Shown: positions 18,865-27,032 of the stretch, one piece after another
Numbering within the stretch: the stretch's first letter is position 1
How the letters are laid out: every line of letters starts with the position of its first letter
Assembly: GCA_019912965.1 (NCBI GenBank)
Contig: JAIOHM010000022.1
Span: 62,001 to 126,000 of the forward strand
DNA: 64,000 nt
DNA from: Anaerolineae bacterium
Lineage (GTDB): Bacteria; Chloroflexota; Anaerolineae; Aggregatilineales; Phototrophicaceae
Reading direction: 5' to 3'
Made by a program: the position numbers and the translations under genes
Notes under the pieces: model-generated
Databases searched by the model: none
Seen by the model: the letters and a program-made list of their open reading frames with translations, nothing else
What the model was told of the DNA's origin: nothing

Positions 18865-20202
18865 TCACGATAGAGCATCCGTATTCCCAACCAGCAACGC
18901 AACTTCCCCAATATAAACATCATACTCATGCCCAGATGCATAAAACTGCACATTGATAATTGAAACCGGGCGTTCACCCGGCGGAAACAGATTCAGCAAA
19001 TTGCCACTGTCATAGGTGTACCACGATTGGGGATTGATAATTTCGTGCTCCTGGAAGCAACTGTTACATTGCAAGGGATAATTTGACTGGGGATTATCAC
19101 GTGAATAGAAACCGTGAAACCAGCGGCGGAACTCCCCTTTTTCATCGAGGTAATCCATTTGAATCATGAGCGGACATTCACTACCAGCCTGCCCACAGGT
19201 GTCCAATGACTGAAAATTGATGTTAAAGGTTGTCCGTAAGCCCACATAATTGTATTGGCTTACATCCTGTCGGTCCTGCCCAAAATAACTTAAACAGCGT
19301 GTTTCACCATTAGATGTAGCCCCATCACCACGCACCAACCGCATCGTCCAGCGACCATCTTTAATTTCTGGATGGTAATCGCCGCGCGGTGATGCATCCT
19401 GACGGTTGGAACACGCCCATGATAACGCCAGTGTTTGCGAAATCCCGCCATCATCCCCAACAGTACTAACATCCTGAAAGGTGCTATTCGCCAGCAGGTT
19501 GGTATAAGCATCGCTCACTGTCACCTGCCTGGAGTCGAGTTCATAAGTGATTGTGCCCTGTGAATTCACCGGAATACTGCGCCCTTCGTTCTGATTTGCG
19601 GGCACTATCGAAATTGCCCCTTCCCGATTGATTACCTGTAACCGGGTATCCGAAGCGCTGATGAAATACTGACCGCTGGTGCTTAAATCGATCAAATCAC
19701 CCTGCGCGGTACTAACCGTCAGTCGAAACTCACGACTTAAATCTTTGGTCACAAAAATATCGACCTCACCACGCAAATTCCGCAACTCAATTCCATAAAC
19801 ACCATAACCCCATTCAAAACGGGGGCGCTGCGTCCGGCGCACGACCAGTGATGTGCCCCCTCTAACCGTCACTGCTGCGATGAGTTTCTCGTCACGCTGA
19901 TTATCGCGAAAAAAGAGGACAACCTGTGATTGGCGATCAGTTGCCAATTCATCGCCATTGGAAAGGGTACGTTCAGTATAAATAGCTTGTCCGGTTATGC
20001 TGCCCGTTCCGCGCCCAACACGCAGAGTCGATTCGAGCGGCACCGTGGATTGAAACAGGAAATAACTTACACCAACACCGGTCACTACACAGATCACACA
20101 AAATGCGGCAAATGACAACAGCAAGATTCCCCAGGCACGCCGCTGCGGATCCATACGAGGGTGTTTCAGAATTTCAGCCGTTGCGGTAATCGAATCAGCC
20201 AC
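18865..20202 (-). CDS. Membrane-anchored extracytoplasmic protein with a FecR-like region
   Basis: 445 residues. A short cytoplasmic start is followed by one membrane span (ILLLSFAAFCVICVVTGVGVSYFLF). The outside part has a region of short strands resembling FecR/OmpA-like barrels (NGDELATDRQSQVVLFFRD ... GVYGIELRNLRGEVDIFVT ... STAQGDLIDLSTSGQYFIS). After that comes a beta-rich module with several cysteines (SWACSNRQ, ETRCLSYF, DTCGQAGSECP, LQCNSCFQ) that looks like a jelly-roll binding domain. No enzyme motif is seen. It is convergent with radC, with only three bases between them. A surface role is inferred. Confidence 0.7.
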   Translation of the reverse strand: MADSITATAEILKHPRMDPQRRAWGILLLSFAAFCVICVVTGVGVSYFLFQSTVPLESTLRVGRGTGSITGQAIYTERTLSNGDELATDRQSQVVLFFRDNQRDEKLIAAVTVRGGTSLVVRRTQRPRFEWGYGVYGIELRNLRGEVDIFVTKDLSREFRLTVSTAQGDLIDLSTSGQYFISASDTRLQVINREGAISIVPANQNEGRSIPVNSQGTITYELDSRQVTVSDAYTNLLANSTFQDVSTVGDDGGISQTLALSWACSNRQDASPRGDYHPEIKDGRWTMRLVRGDGATSNGETRCLSYFGQDRQDVSQYNYVGLRTTFNINFQSLDTCGQAGSECPLMIQMDYLDEKGEFRRWFHGFYSRDNPQSNYPLQCNSCFQEHEIINPQSWYTYDSGNLLNLFPPGERPVSIINVQFYASGHEYDVYIGEVALLVGNTDALS

Positions 20203-20280
20203 GAATTTAACCTTACACTTGAACGTCTTTTACGGCGCACATTATAACATAGCTGGATTACAACATCCGCCGCACCCATC

Positions 20281-20309
20281 TCGACGGGTCTGCCGCGCTC
20301 AGGTATAAT
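20281..20309 (+). promoter_or_regulatory. Candidate promoter of yebC-ruvC-ruvA
   Basis: TCGACG (20281-20286) and a perfect TATAAT (20304-20309) are 17 bases apart, about 40 bases upstream of the yebC start. Confidence 0.5.
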
Positions 20310-20350
20310 AAAACGTACATTTTTACAGCGAGTTTATGGGAGTAAGCGGC

Positions 20351-21103
20351 ATGTCCGGGCACAGTAAATGGTCAACCATTAAACGAAAAAAAGGGGCAGA
20401 AGATGCCAAACGTGGAAAAATTTTCACCCGGCTGGCACGCGATATCATGATGGCTGCGCGCGAAGGGGGCGGCGATGAAAACGGCAATCCCAGACTAAAA
20501 ATTGCCATTACCAAAGCTAAAGCCAACAACATGCCCAAAGACAATATTGAACGTGCTATTCAGCGCGGCGCAGGCGGTGGTGATGGCGTAGAAATGGACG
20601 AAATCACTTATGAAGGCTATGGGCCAGAGGGCGTTGCTTTTCTTGTGGATGTCCTCACAGATAATAAAAATCGGGCACTGGCCGAAGTAAAACGTGTTTT
20701 CAATCGTGCCGGTGGCAGTCTGGCTTCAGCGGGGTCGGTCGGTTGGCAGTTTGAAAAGAAGGGACACATTGTCCTAAAGGGCGAAAATCTGGACTTTGAT
20801 GCCGTGTTTATGACTGCTGCGGAAGCAGGCGCAGATGATGTCGAAAATAACGATGGTGTTGTTGAAGTTTATACTCCGCGTGAGATGTTCGCCGCTGTTG
20901 AGCATGCCCTAACTGAAGCAGGATATGAGGTCGAAGAATCAGAACTGCGATGGGAAGCCAAGAACGAGAGTGAACTGGCAATTGAAAAAGCCCTCCAGAA
21001 TATGCGTCTTCTCGACTCGTTAGAAGAACTAGATGATGTGCAATCGGTCGCATCCAATTTACTCATCTCGGATGAAGTCATTGCTGCTTTAGAGACTGCC
21101 TGA
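20351..21103 (+). CDS. yebC: YebC/TACO1 family protein (translation/transcription regulator)
   Basis: 250 residues, normal length. The family start SGHSKWSTIKRKKGAEDAKRGKIF and the segment ITYEGYGPEGVAFLVDVLTDNKNRALAEVKR are clear. Recent work on the family points to easing ribosome stalling at proline-rich stretches; older work called it a DNA-binding regulator. The ATG at 20351 is chosen because GGGAG sits eight bases upstream; the ATG at 20336 overlaps that site. It overlaps ruvC by one base. The genome's many Pro-rich proteins would make an anti-stalling role useful, but that is inference. Confidence 0.94.
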   Translation: MSGHSKWSTIKRKKGAEDAKRGKIFTRLARDIMMAAREGGGDENGNPRLKIAITKAKANNMPKDNIERAIQRGAGGGDGVEMDEITYEGYGPEGVAFLVDVLTDNKNRALAEVKRVFNRAGGSLASAGSVGWQFEKKGHIVLKGENLDFDAVFMTAAEAGADDVENNDGVVEVYTPREMFAAVEHALTEAGYEVEESELRWEAKNESELAIEKALQNMRLLDSLEELDDVQSVASNLLISDEVIAALETA

Positions 21104-21594
21104 TGATCAGTCTGGGAATAGACCCTGGCACAGCAACCATAGGCTATGGTCTGGTGGAAGAAAACCAAGAAGGTTCACTTCATGCTATAGCCTATGGGGT
21201 TATCACCACACCAGCAGGGATGCCAATGTGGGAACGGCTGAAAATTATTTACGATAGTATCACAGCACTCATCGAAAAATATCAGCCTGATCGGGCAGCT
21301 GTCGAAGAATTATTCTTTGCCAAGAATGTGACCACAGCCATCACTGTGGCGCAGGGACGAGGTGTTATCTTGCTGGCACTGACCAATGCCGGATTACCCA
21401 TAGCAGAATACAAGCCAAACAACATCAAACAATCACTAGTTGGATATGGTGGCGCCCAAAAGCCACAAATGCAGGAAATGGTGCGTATCCTGCTCAATCT
21501 AAACGAAATACCTCGACCAGATGATGCCGCTGATGGACTGGCTATTGCCATTACTGATATTCACAGTTCACAATACAATCAATTGATGGAATAG
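21103..21594 (+). CDS. ruvC: Holliday junction resolvase RuvC
   Basis: 163 residues, full length. The four acidic catalytic positions of the RNase H-like fold are visible: SLGIDPGTATIGYG (Asp), AAVEELFFAKNV (Glu), and the pair in RPDDAADGLAIA. It cuts four-way DNA junctions during recombination. It starts inside the yebC stop (TGATGA) and is followed by ruvA after eight bases. ruvB is not in the cluster. Confidence 0.96.
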   Translation: MISLGIDPGTATIGYGLVEENQEGSLHAIAYGVITTPAGMPMWERLKIIYDSITALIEKYQPDRAAVEELFFAKNVTTAITVAQGRGVILLALTNAGLPIAEYKPNNIKQSLVGYGGAQKPQMQEMVRILLNLNEIPRPDDAADGLAIAITDIHSSQYNQLME

Positions 21595-21602
21595 GGATAT
21601 TC

Positions 21603-22178
21603 ATGATCGCCAGCATACAGGGAAAAGTCGCGGCAACTGGACGCGATCATGTTATTATCACTACCGGTGGAATCGGCTACCGGGTATTCGTCCCCTTCCC
21701 TACTCTGGAACGTGTCGACTCCACTGGCGAAACTTTCCTACATACAACCCTTATTGTCCGCGAGGATTCCCTAACGCTGTTTGGTTTCGCAACCACTGAT
21801 GAACGTGAAGTCTTCGACATTTTACTCAGCGTGAACGGCGTCGGCCCTAAACTGGCACTGGCAATCCTCAGTACCCTGAGTCTGGACAGTTTACGTAATG
21901 CGGTTGTTGGCGAACGGGCAGAAATTCTTACACGGGTTCCCGGTATTGGCAAAAAAACTGCTCAGAAAATCCTGATCGAACTCAAAGATAAACTCAAATT
22001 TGGGCTGGATACTGCGCCTGTTTCCGCGTTTGACGACATCAACAGCGATGTGCTCGATGCCCTTGTGGCACTTGGATATAGTATCGTGGAAGCCCAAACT
22101 GCTATACAATCTTTACCAGCAGATGCGCCTCAAAATGTTGAAGATCGAGTGCGGATGGCGCTCGGATATTTTGCATAA
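21603..22178 (+). CDS. ruvA: Holliday junction branch migration protein RuvA
   Basis: 191 residues. It has the three RuvA domains: the OB-fold start (MIASIQGKVAATGRDHVIITTGGIGYRVFVP), the helix-hairpin-helix pair (LLSVNGVGPKLALAIL and LTRVPGIGKKTAQKILIEL), and the C-terminal domain III (VLDALVALGYSIVEAQTAIQ) that contacts RuvB. It follows ruvC in the same operon. ruvB is expected elsewhere in the genome. Confidence 0.96.
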   Translation: MIASIQGKVAATGRDHVIITTGGIGYRVFVPFPTLERVDSTGETFLHTTLIVREDSLTLFGFATTDEREVFDILLSVNGVGPKLALAILSTLSLDSLRNAVVGERAEILTRVPGIGKKTAQKILIELKDKLKFGLDTAPVSAFDDINSDVLDALVALGYSIVEAQTAIQSLPADAPQNVEDRVRMALGYFA

Positions 22179-22193
22179 ACCGGAATATTTTAT

Positions 22194-22568
22194 ATGACAT
22201 CTTCACTGGATCAGTATCCACAGCGAGACGGCATGTACAGTATCCTGCCAGATGGTGTTGCCGTATACAATCGTTATAACAAACGGGTCATCATGCTGGA
22301 TGGGTTGACCAGTGAAATCTGGCTACGGGCAGATGGTAAAACGTCCCTTCGCACGATTGCCCTGGATATGGCTGGCTGGGTTGGTCATCCGGTTAAAACC
22401 ATGCTGCTGACTGCCCCAATGATTCTAGTCATTATGAACAGTGAAGGGGTCATGTATCAAGTTGACCACGCCGTTGAACTCCCCTATCATCTGGCTCTGC
22501 CACAGGAAGACCAGGAAGCTGACCAGACTCATCAAAGCATGGTCGCCGCCGGGTGGATTGACCAATAG
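22194..22568 (+). CDS. Unknown 124-residue protein with a possible PqqD-like fold
   Basis: It begins 15 bases after ruvA. The central region (ILPDGVAVYNRYNKRVIMLDGLTSEIWLRADGKTSLRTIALDM) has the pattern of PqqD-like peptide-binding winged helices: a strand pair, then a bulky residue before IW, then a D-G-T turn and a helix. The region after residue 60 is hydrophobic (PVKTMLLTAPMILVIMNSEG). No modified peptide or radical SAM partner is nearby, so the resemblance may be structural only. Its link to recombination or to thyX downstream is unclear. Confidence 0.6.
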   Translation: MTSSLDQYPQRDGMYSILPDGVAVYNRYNKRVIMLDGLTSEIWLRADGKTSLRTIALDMAGWVGHPVKTMLLTAPMILVIMNSEGVMYQVDHAVELPYHLALPQEDQEADQTHQSMVAAGWIDQ

Positions 22569-22599
22569 CCCTTACAGATTCTGAAATATGGAGTGAATT

Positions 22600-23319
22600 T
22601 TGAGCAATGACTTGATTGGGAAACGGATCAATGTTCTGGATAAAGGCTGGGTCGAACTCGTGGATATGCTGCCCCATCCCCTCACCGGGGTTTCGGGCGA
22701 TATGGCGATTGTGAACGCAGCCCGTGTCAGCTTCATGGGCGAAAGCAAAGGGGAAGAAAAAGATAAAAAGCTGTTGTTCTACCTGCTTCGGAACAAACAC
22801 ACCAGTCCATTTGAAATGGTCGAATTCAAGTTTCGGGTTCATGCGCCGCTGGTAACCTGGTGGCAATGGGCGCGTCATCGTACATGGAATTTCAATGCCC
22901 AATCTGGACGTTATACCCCCTTTGAAGAAAGTGATTTCTATGTGCCGGATGTATGGCGCAAACAGGCTATCAGTAACAAACAGGCCAGCGAAGGCCAGGT
23001 TGACTCCGAAACCAATGCCCACCTGACCGAAAAGCTAGAGGAACATTACCAACAAGGCTTTGCGCTTTACGAAGAGGCTTTAAAGGTTGGTGTCTCCAAA
23101 GAAATGGCTCGGCTTTTCTTGCCGGGATTCAGTGTGTATTACACCTGGGTCGTCAAGGTCGATGTTCACAATTTGATGCATTTTCTCAAACTACGAATGG
23201 CTTCAGATGCACAGCATGAAATCCGTGTGTATGCCCAAGCTATCTATGAGGCATTCCTCAAACCCGCCCTCCCCTGGACAGCAGAGGCCTTTGAGGAATA
23301 CATCCTAAAATCTAAATGA
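22600..23319 (+). CDS. thyX: Flavin-dependent thymidylate synthase ThyX
   Basis: 239 residues. It makes dTMP from dUMP using FAD and methylene-tetrahydrofolate. The diagnostic RHRX7S motif is present (ARHRTWNFNAQSGRYTPF), followed by the C-terminal dUMP-binding part (LPGFSVYYTWVVKVDVHNLMHFLKLR). The start is a TTG with GGAG exactly six bases upstream; no ATG fits. ThyX replaces ThyA in many Chloroflexota. It ends at a strong bidirectional terminator. Confidence 0.96.
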   Translation: MSNDLIGKRINVLDKGWVELVDMLPHPLTGVSGDMAIVNAARVSFMGESKGEEKDKKLLFYLLRNKHTSPFEMVEFKFRVHAPLVTWWQWARHRTWNFNAQSGRYTPFEESDFYVPDVWRKQAISNKQASEGQVDSETNAHLTEKLEEHYQQGFALYEEALKVGVSKEMARLFLPGFSVYYTWVVKVDVHNLMHFLKLRMASDAQHEIRVYAQAIYEAFLKPALPWTAEAFEEYILKSK

Positions 23320-23327
23320 AAAATCAA

Positions 23328-23349
23328 AAGGGGGCAAGCAAGCCCCCTT
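23328..23349. terminator. Bidirectional terminator between thyX and the lipoprotein gene
   Basis: AAGGGGGC (23328-23335) pairs with GCCCCCTT (23342-23349), loop AAGCAA. T-rich sequence follows on both strands (TTCAGTTTTATT on plus, TTTTGATTTTTC on minus), so it can serve both convergent genes. Confidence 0.8.
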
Positions 23350-23354
23350 CAGTT

Positions 23355-23927
23355 TTATTGAGGGAATAATTCTAAGCCCACTTTGATCAGGCACATCTGC
23401 TGGTTCAGCACATCTTCTGGATAGACTTCCCAAGCGTAACGCTGGTTGCGCTCAAACAGATCAAGACGAAATGTGTAGCTGTTTTCAAGCGAATAATCAG
23501 AGAAAATTTCCTCACCCTTATCATTCAACAGACCTATTCGGTAACGGGCAGCAGTTGGAACGGCTGTCCAGAAAACCGTCGGTGGTGTATCACGCGTAAA
23601 TGTTGTGACCGAACGTTCACGGTCAACCGTAAAACCACCACAAGCTACCAGTGTTGGCAGTCCTTGCGGTTGAGATTGTACATTGACATCGGTAGTAGGT
23701 TCACCGGGAACAGCCGTTTCGACAATCTGAACAGCGGGTGTCCAAGTCGGTGGCAACGTTGGGCGATCTACCAGTACGGGTGTTGCTGAAGGTTCGACTG
23801 GAATAGGTGTTTCAGTGTCAATCGCTTGAACTGGAGTAGGTATCAAAGTTGGTAATGATTGTTCAGCAGGTTGACCACATCCCGCCAAAGCGACCAAAAC
23901 AACCAGAACAGCAAACCGTTTCTTCAT
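23355..23927 (-). CDS. Lipoprotein with Pro/Thr linker, unknown function
   Basis: 190 residues from the ATG at 23927, which is preceded by GGAGGGAATCCA. The start MKKRFAVLVVLVALAGC is a lipoprotein signal with lipobox LAGC; the mature protein begins at that Cys. A Pro/Thr-rich linker of about 80 residues spaces a small beta-rich C-terminal domain (TPPTVFWTAVPTAARYRIGLLND ... RYAWEVYPEDVLNQQ) that resembles a fibronectin-type fold. The frame is open upstream to 24035, but that stretch is not needed. A surface or solute-related role is likely; nothing more specific can be said. Confidence 0.82.
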   Translation of the reverse strand: MKKRFAVLVVLVALAGCGQPAEQSLPTLIPTPVQAIDTETPIPVEPSATPVLVDRPTLPPTWTPAVQIVETAVPGEPTTDVNVQSQPQGLPTLVACGGFTVDRERSVTTFTRDTPPTVFWTAVPTAARYRIGLLNDKGEEIFSDYSLENSYTFRLDLFERNQRYAWEVYPEDVLNQQMCLIKVGLELFPQ

Positions 23928-23944
23928 TGGATTCCCTCCACCAT

Positions 23945-24367
23945 TTAAGGCATCGACGCAGTTGCCGACGAATAACCATTTATTATCAGGATAATCACCA
24001 GAAACACAGACAGCATCCCAATCCCAACATACCACAAAACCGCCTTACGCGTAGGGGCTGTTTCACCAACTGTCCCAACGATCAGCCACCAACCCAGCAG
24101 GTACATAATCACGCCCAAACCCACTGATACCAGTGAGGGTAGAACTACTGTTTGTTCGTTGAATAGATACCGCAGATAAATATTATCGACCAGAGGGCTT
24201 GCCGCAATCGTAACAGCCAAAGCAAATATCCCGACAACCAGAAATCGAACAAAACGCGGCAATTCCAGAATCCAGCGTAGAAGGCGATTCAAAATGGGTT
24301 CTGATGGCACTGATTTTGTTTTGGAAGCAGGCTTTTTGGTTGATTTTCGCGCGTGTCGACTCATCAT
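23945..24367 (-). CDS. Membrane protein, unknown function
   Basis: 140 residues. A basic 30-residue start (RHARKSTKKPASKTK) is followed by three hydrophobic segments: FVRFLVVGIFALAVTIAASPLV, VVLPSLVSVGLGVIMYLLGWWLIVG and AVLWYVGIGMLSVFLVIILII. It starts in the stop codon of the globin gene (ATGA overlap) and is followed by the lipoprotein gene, so the three may form one operon. No family is recognised. Confidence 0.72.
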   Translation of the reverse strand: MMSRHARKSTKKPASKTKSVPSEPILNRLLRWILELPRFVRFLVVGIFALAVTIAASPLVDNIYLRYLFNEQTVVLPSLVSVGLGVIMYLLGWWLIVGTVGETAPTRKAVLWYVGIGMLSVFLVIILIINGYSSATASMP

Positions 24368-24792
24368 TCACCGTTCTTGGTCTGATTCCAGTGCATGAGA
24401 TTATCAGCATGCGACTCGGCATTAATCATAAAAGTTGAACCCCGCTCAAAATAATCGCGCATGACAGTACGGGCTGGTTCGACAATTCCAGCAGCATCAA
24501 TCGCATTCAGCATATGTGCTAACCAGTGATCGCGCGACACCTGATCAATCGGGAACGGCGTATGACGCATTCGTAACCGAGGATGCCCGCGTTCCAGGTT
24601 ATAGCGGGCTGGACCCCCAAAAAACTGCGTCAGAAAAAGGAACTGCCAACGTTTACCCGGTTCTAAATCCGAAGGGAACATTGGGCGTAAAAGTTCATCT
24701 GCTTCTACGCTGGCATAGAAAGTGTCAACGAGAGCCTGAAAGGTGGCATCACCGCCCACCATTTCATAAATGTTCAAGTTTTGATCAGCCAT
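24364..24792 (-). CDS. Truncated hemoglobin (group II-like)
   Basis: 142 residues. It matches the 2-on-2 globin pattern: IYEMVGGDATFQALVDTFYASVEADELLRPMFP, then the E-helix region LFLTQFFGGPARYNLERGHPRLRMRHTPFPI containing the proximal His, then HWLAHMLNAIDAA. The WRYS-type and PFPI features suit group II (GlbO). Such proteins bind O2 or NO and are thought to protect respiration. It shares an overlap with a membrane-protein gene downstream. Confidence 0.9.
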   Translation of the reverse strand: MADQNLNIYEMVGGDATFQALVDTFYASVEADELLRPMFPSDLEPGKRWQFLFLTQFFGGPARYNLERGHPRLRMRHTPFPIDQVSRDHWLAHMLNAIDAAGIVEPARTVMRDYFERGSTFMINAESHADNLMHWNQTKNGE

Positions 24793-24856
24793 AAGTCTTC
24801 CTGTTTTTTATCTCAACTTTATCATAACCCGCCCATTCAACCGTTAAAAGTCTGGC

Positions 24857-24884
24857 TGGACAATTAAACACCTGCGGGTACAAT
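24857..24884 (+). promoter_or_regulatory. Candidate promoter of the PstS-like gene
   Basis: TGGACA (24857-24862) and TACAAT (24879-24884) are separated by 16 bases, about 50 bases upstream of the start codon at 24936. GAAGGAG precedes the ATG. Confidence 0.5.
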
Positions 24885-24935
24885 CGTCCCGGCAAAGTAC
24901 AATACGGAATTCGCCGTTTCGAAGGAGCTTTCAAT

Positions 24936-26903
24936 ATGAAACAAGTCCAGCGCCGAGTTGGGAGTTTAATCCTGCTTGCGCTTTTATTCACATCCCTTAT
25001 GGTTTCGGCTCAGGATGATGCAGTTAAGGTCGTCGGTTCCGGCATCGTAAACCCGGTATTTGAAGCCATTCGCAGTGCCAGTGCAGCCACAATTACGGTT
25101 GAAGCCAGTGTTACCGGTACACGCACCGGTTTTGAACAATTTTGCGGCGGACAATCAGATGTTGCAACCGCTAATCGTGCAATTAATGCTGATGAAGCCA
25201 AAAACTGCACCGGCAATTCCATTGACTATCTCGAATTATTGGTTGCTCACGACATTATTGCATTTGTCACCAGTCCCGATGCCGCATATGCCCAATGCTT
25301 GACGGTAGCGAATTTGAACCTGGCCTTTGCCCCCAGTTCGCAGTCGGTCATAACCAACTGGAACCAAATTAATCCAGTTTTCCCGGATACCCCTCTAGCT
25401 ATCATCGCCCCTAATGATTCTCTGAGCAGTTTCGCAGTGCTCGACGGTTTAATTGAAGGTGACAATATCCGTGCCGATGCCGTGCGCCAATCGAGCGATG
25501 CCGATATTGTGACAGCAGTTACACAAACTCCCGGTGCTATTGGCATTGTGAGTCTGTCTGTCGCAAGTGCAGCAGGGGAAAGTGTAAAAATTATCGACGT
25601 TGATGGTGGTGTGGGTGGTTCCACGTGTGCCGCGCCTTCCGCCGAGACAGTTGAGCAACGCCTGTATCCGGCTGCCAACCAACTGTTTATCTATGTAAAC
25701 CGCGCCAGCTTGAGCAAAGCGGGATTGCAAGATGTGTTGAATTTTGCGGTTGGGGAAGCAGCACCGGGGATCATCGGCGGTTTGGCCTTCACCCCGCCCA
25801 CCGCAGCTATCTATGAAACCAACCGCGTTGTACTTTCTGGCACAGGTAACACCCGCCCATTTAGTGAAGCATCCACTTCCTTCAGCATCCCTGCCGATGC
25901 TAATGGACAGGTTACGATTGGCGGCGTAGCCAGCGCACGCAGCTATCTGGACACACTTACGGGCAGTTTGGGTAGCCTGTATCCCGGTATCACCTTTGAC
26001 ATTAATACCATCGGGCAGCCTGCGGGTGTGCGCCGTCTGTGCAATGGGGAAATCGATATTGCTGTCATCAGCAAATCCTTGACACCAGAACAAGAGCAAA
26101 ACTGTCAGGCTAATAATATTTCAACGCTGCCAATTGATCTGGGCAAACAGGTTGTTGTGCTGGTTGCCAACGCTGCCAGCAGTCATCTCACCTGTTTGAC
26201 AAATGAACAACTGGCGACGATCTGGCTAACGGAATCGGATAGCAAGATCACCAATTGGAATCAGGTAGATAGTACCTTTCCTGACCAAGCCTTGACTTTG
26301 TTCACGCCTGATGCAGGAGACAGTCAAACTGGCATTCTGCTGATAGCAGCGACAGGCAGTGATGTTCCTGTTCGTTCGGATACTGAAGTCAACAGCGATC
26401 CATTGTATCGCGCAGCAGCGACTGCCAATGTTGAAGGCGCGCTGACGTACATGAGCTGGCAAGATTATCAGGCTGTACTTCAAAATAATCAGGAACGCAT
26501 TCAACTTGTGGGCATTAAGAACGGTGATGCCTGCATACAGCCCAGCGTGGAAACTATCGCTAACAGCACTTACCCACTGACTCAGGGTGTTCAATTACTG
26601 GTCAACAAGGCCTCATTGACGAAAGTGCAAGTTCAATCCCTTCTGTGGTTCATGGTCAGTGACGAAAACTTCTCCCTGATCGAACAGTCCGGCTTCGTTG
26701 GCTTGAATTTTGGGATGTTGCCGGGTTTGCGTCAAACGCTACAATCGGCCTTCGTTGAGGCTGCCGTTGCTGCATCCCAAGCTGCCGAGGCAACCCCAGA
26801 AGCCACCGCCGAAGCGACAAGTGAGGCTACCGCTGAGGCACCTCCAGAAGCTACCAGCGAAGCAACTTTGGAAGCTACGGCTGAAGCTACAGCAGGTAGT
26901 TAA
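24936..26903 (+). CDS. Secreted tandem PstS-like (phosphate-type) binding protein
   Basis: 655 residues. A signal peptide (LILLALLFTSLMVSAQ) is followed by two periplasmic-binding domains, roughly 30-300 and 305-615, which are clearly internal duplicates. Both contain an ITNWNQ segment after a Cys-Leu-Thr, and each has four cysteines at matching places (FCGG/LCNG, NCTGN/NCQAN, QCLTV/TCLTN, TCAAPS/ACIQPS). The fold resembles PstS phosphate binders, but the usual phosphate-loop residues are not obvious. The C-terminus is a tail of Glu-Ala-Thr repeats (EATPEATAEATSEAT). No pst transporter genes are adjacent. It could be a receptor or a wall-linked protein rather than a transporter subunit. Confidence 0.82.
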   Translation: MKQVQRRVGSLILLALLFTSLMVSAQDDAVKVVGSGIVNPVFEAIRSASAATITVEASVTGTRTGFEQFCGGQSDVATANRAINADEAKNCTGNSIDYLELLVAHDIIAFVTSPDAAYAQCLTVANLNLAFAPSSQSVITNWNQINPVFPDTPLAIIAPNDSLSSFAVLDGLIEGDNIRADAVRQSSDADIVTAVTQTPGAIGIVSLSVASAAGESVKIIDVDGGVGGSTCAAPSAETVEQRLYPAANQLFIYVNRASLSKAGLQDVLNFAVGEAAPGIIGGLAFTPPTAAIYETNRVVLSGTGNTRPFSEASTSFSIPADANGQVTIGGVASARSYLDTLTGSLGSLYPGITFDINTIGQPAGVRRLCNGEIDIAVISKSLTPEQEQNCQANNISTLPIDLGKQVVVLVANAASSHLTCLTNEQLATIWLTESDSKITNWNQVDSTFPDQALTLFTPDAGDSQTGILLIAATGSDVPVRSDTEVNSDPLYRAAATANVEGALTYMSWQDYQAVLQNNQERIQLVGIKNGDACIQPSVETIANSTYPLTQGVQLLVNKASLTKVQVQSLLWFMVSDENFSLIEQSGFVGLNFGMLPGLRQTLQSAFVEAAVAASQAAEATPEATAEATSEATAEAPPEATSEATLEATAEATAGS

Positions 26904-26927
26904 ACACCTGTAAATTTTACCTCTCTG

Positions 26928-26960
26928 CCCCTGCCCTTACGGGTGGGGGTGTTTTATTTT
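26928..26960 (+). terminator. Rho-independent terminator after the PstS-like gene
   Basis: CCCCTGCCC (26928-26936) and GGGTGGGGG (26941-26949) form a 9-bp stem with two G-U pairs and loop TTAC, followed by TGTTTTATTTT. Confidence 0.8.
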
Positions 26961-27032
26961 GGTTTGTGATATACTGCACACTCAATCTAATTTTCACGGT
27001 AAAAACGATGCCGCAGATTGGAGCCAGCAACT

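Noticed and set aside
25449..26099. 216-codon frame antisense to the PstS-like gene
   Set aside because: No start signal or family match, and the sense gene is well supported.
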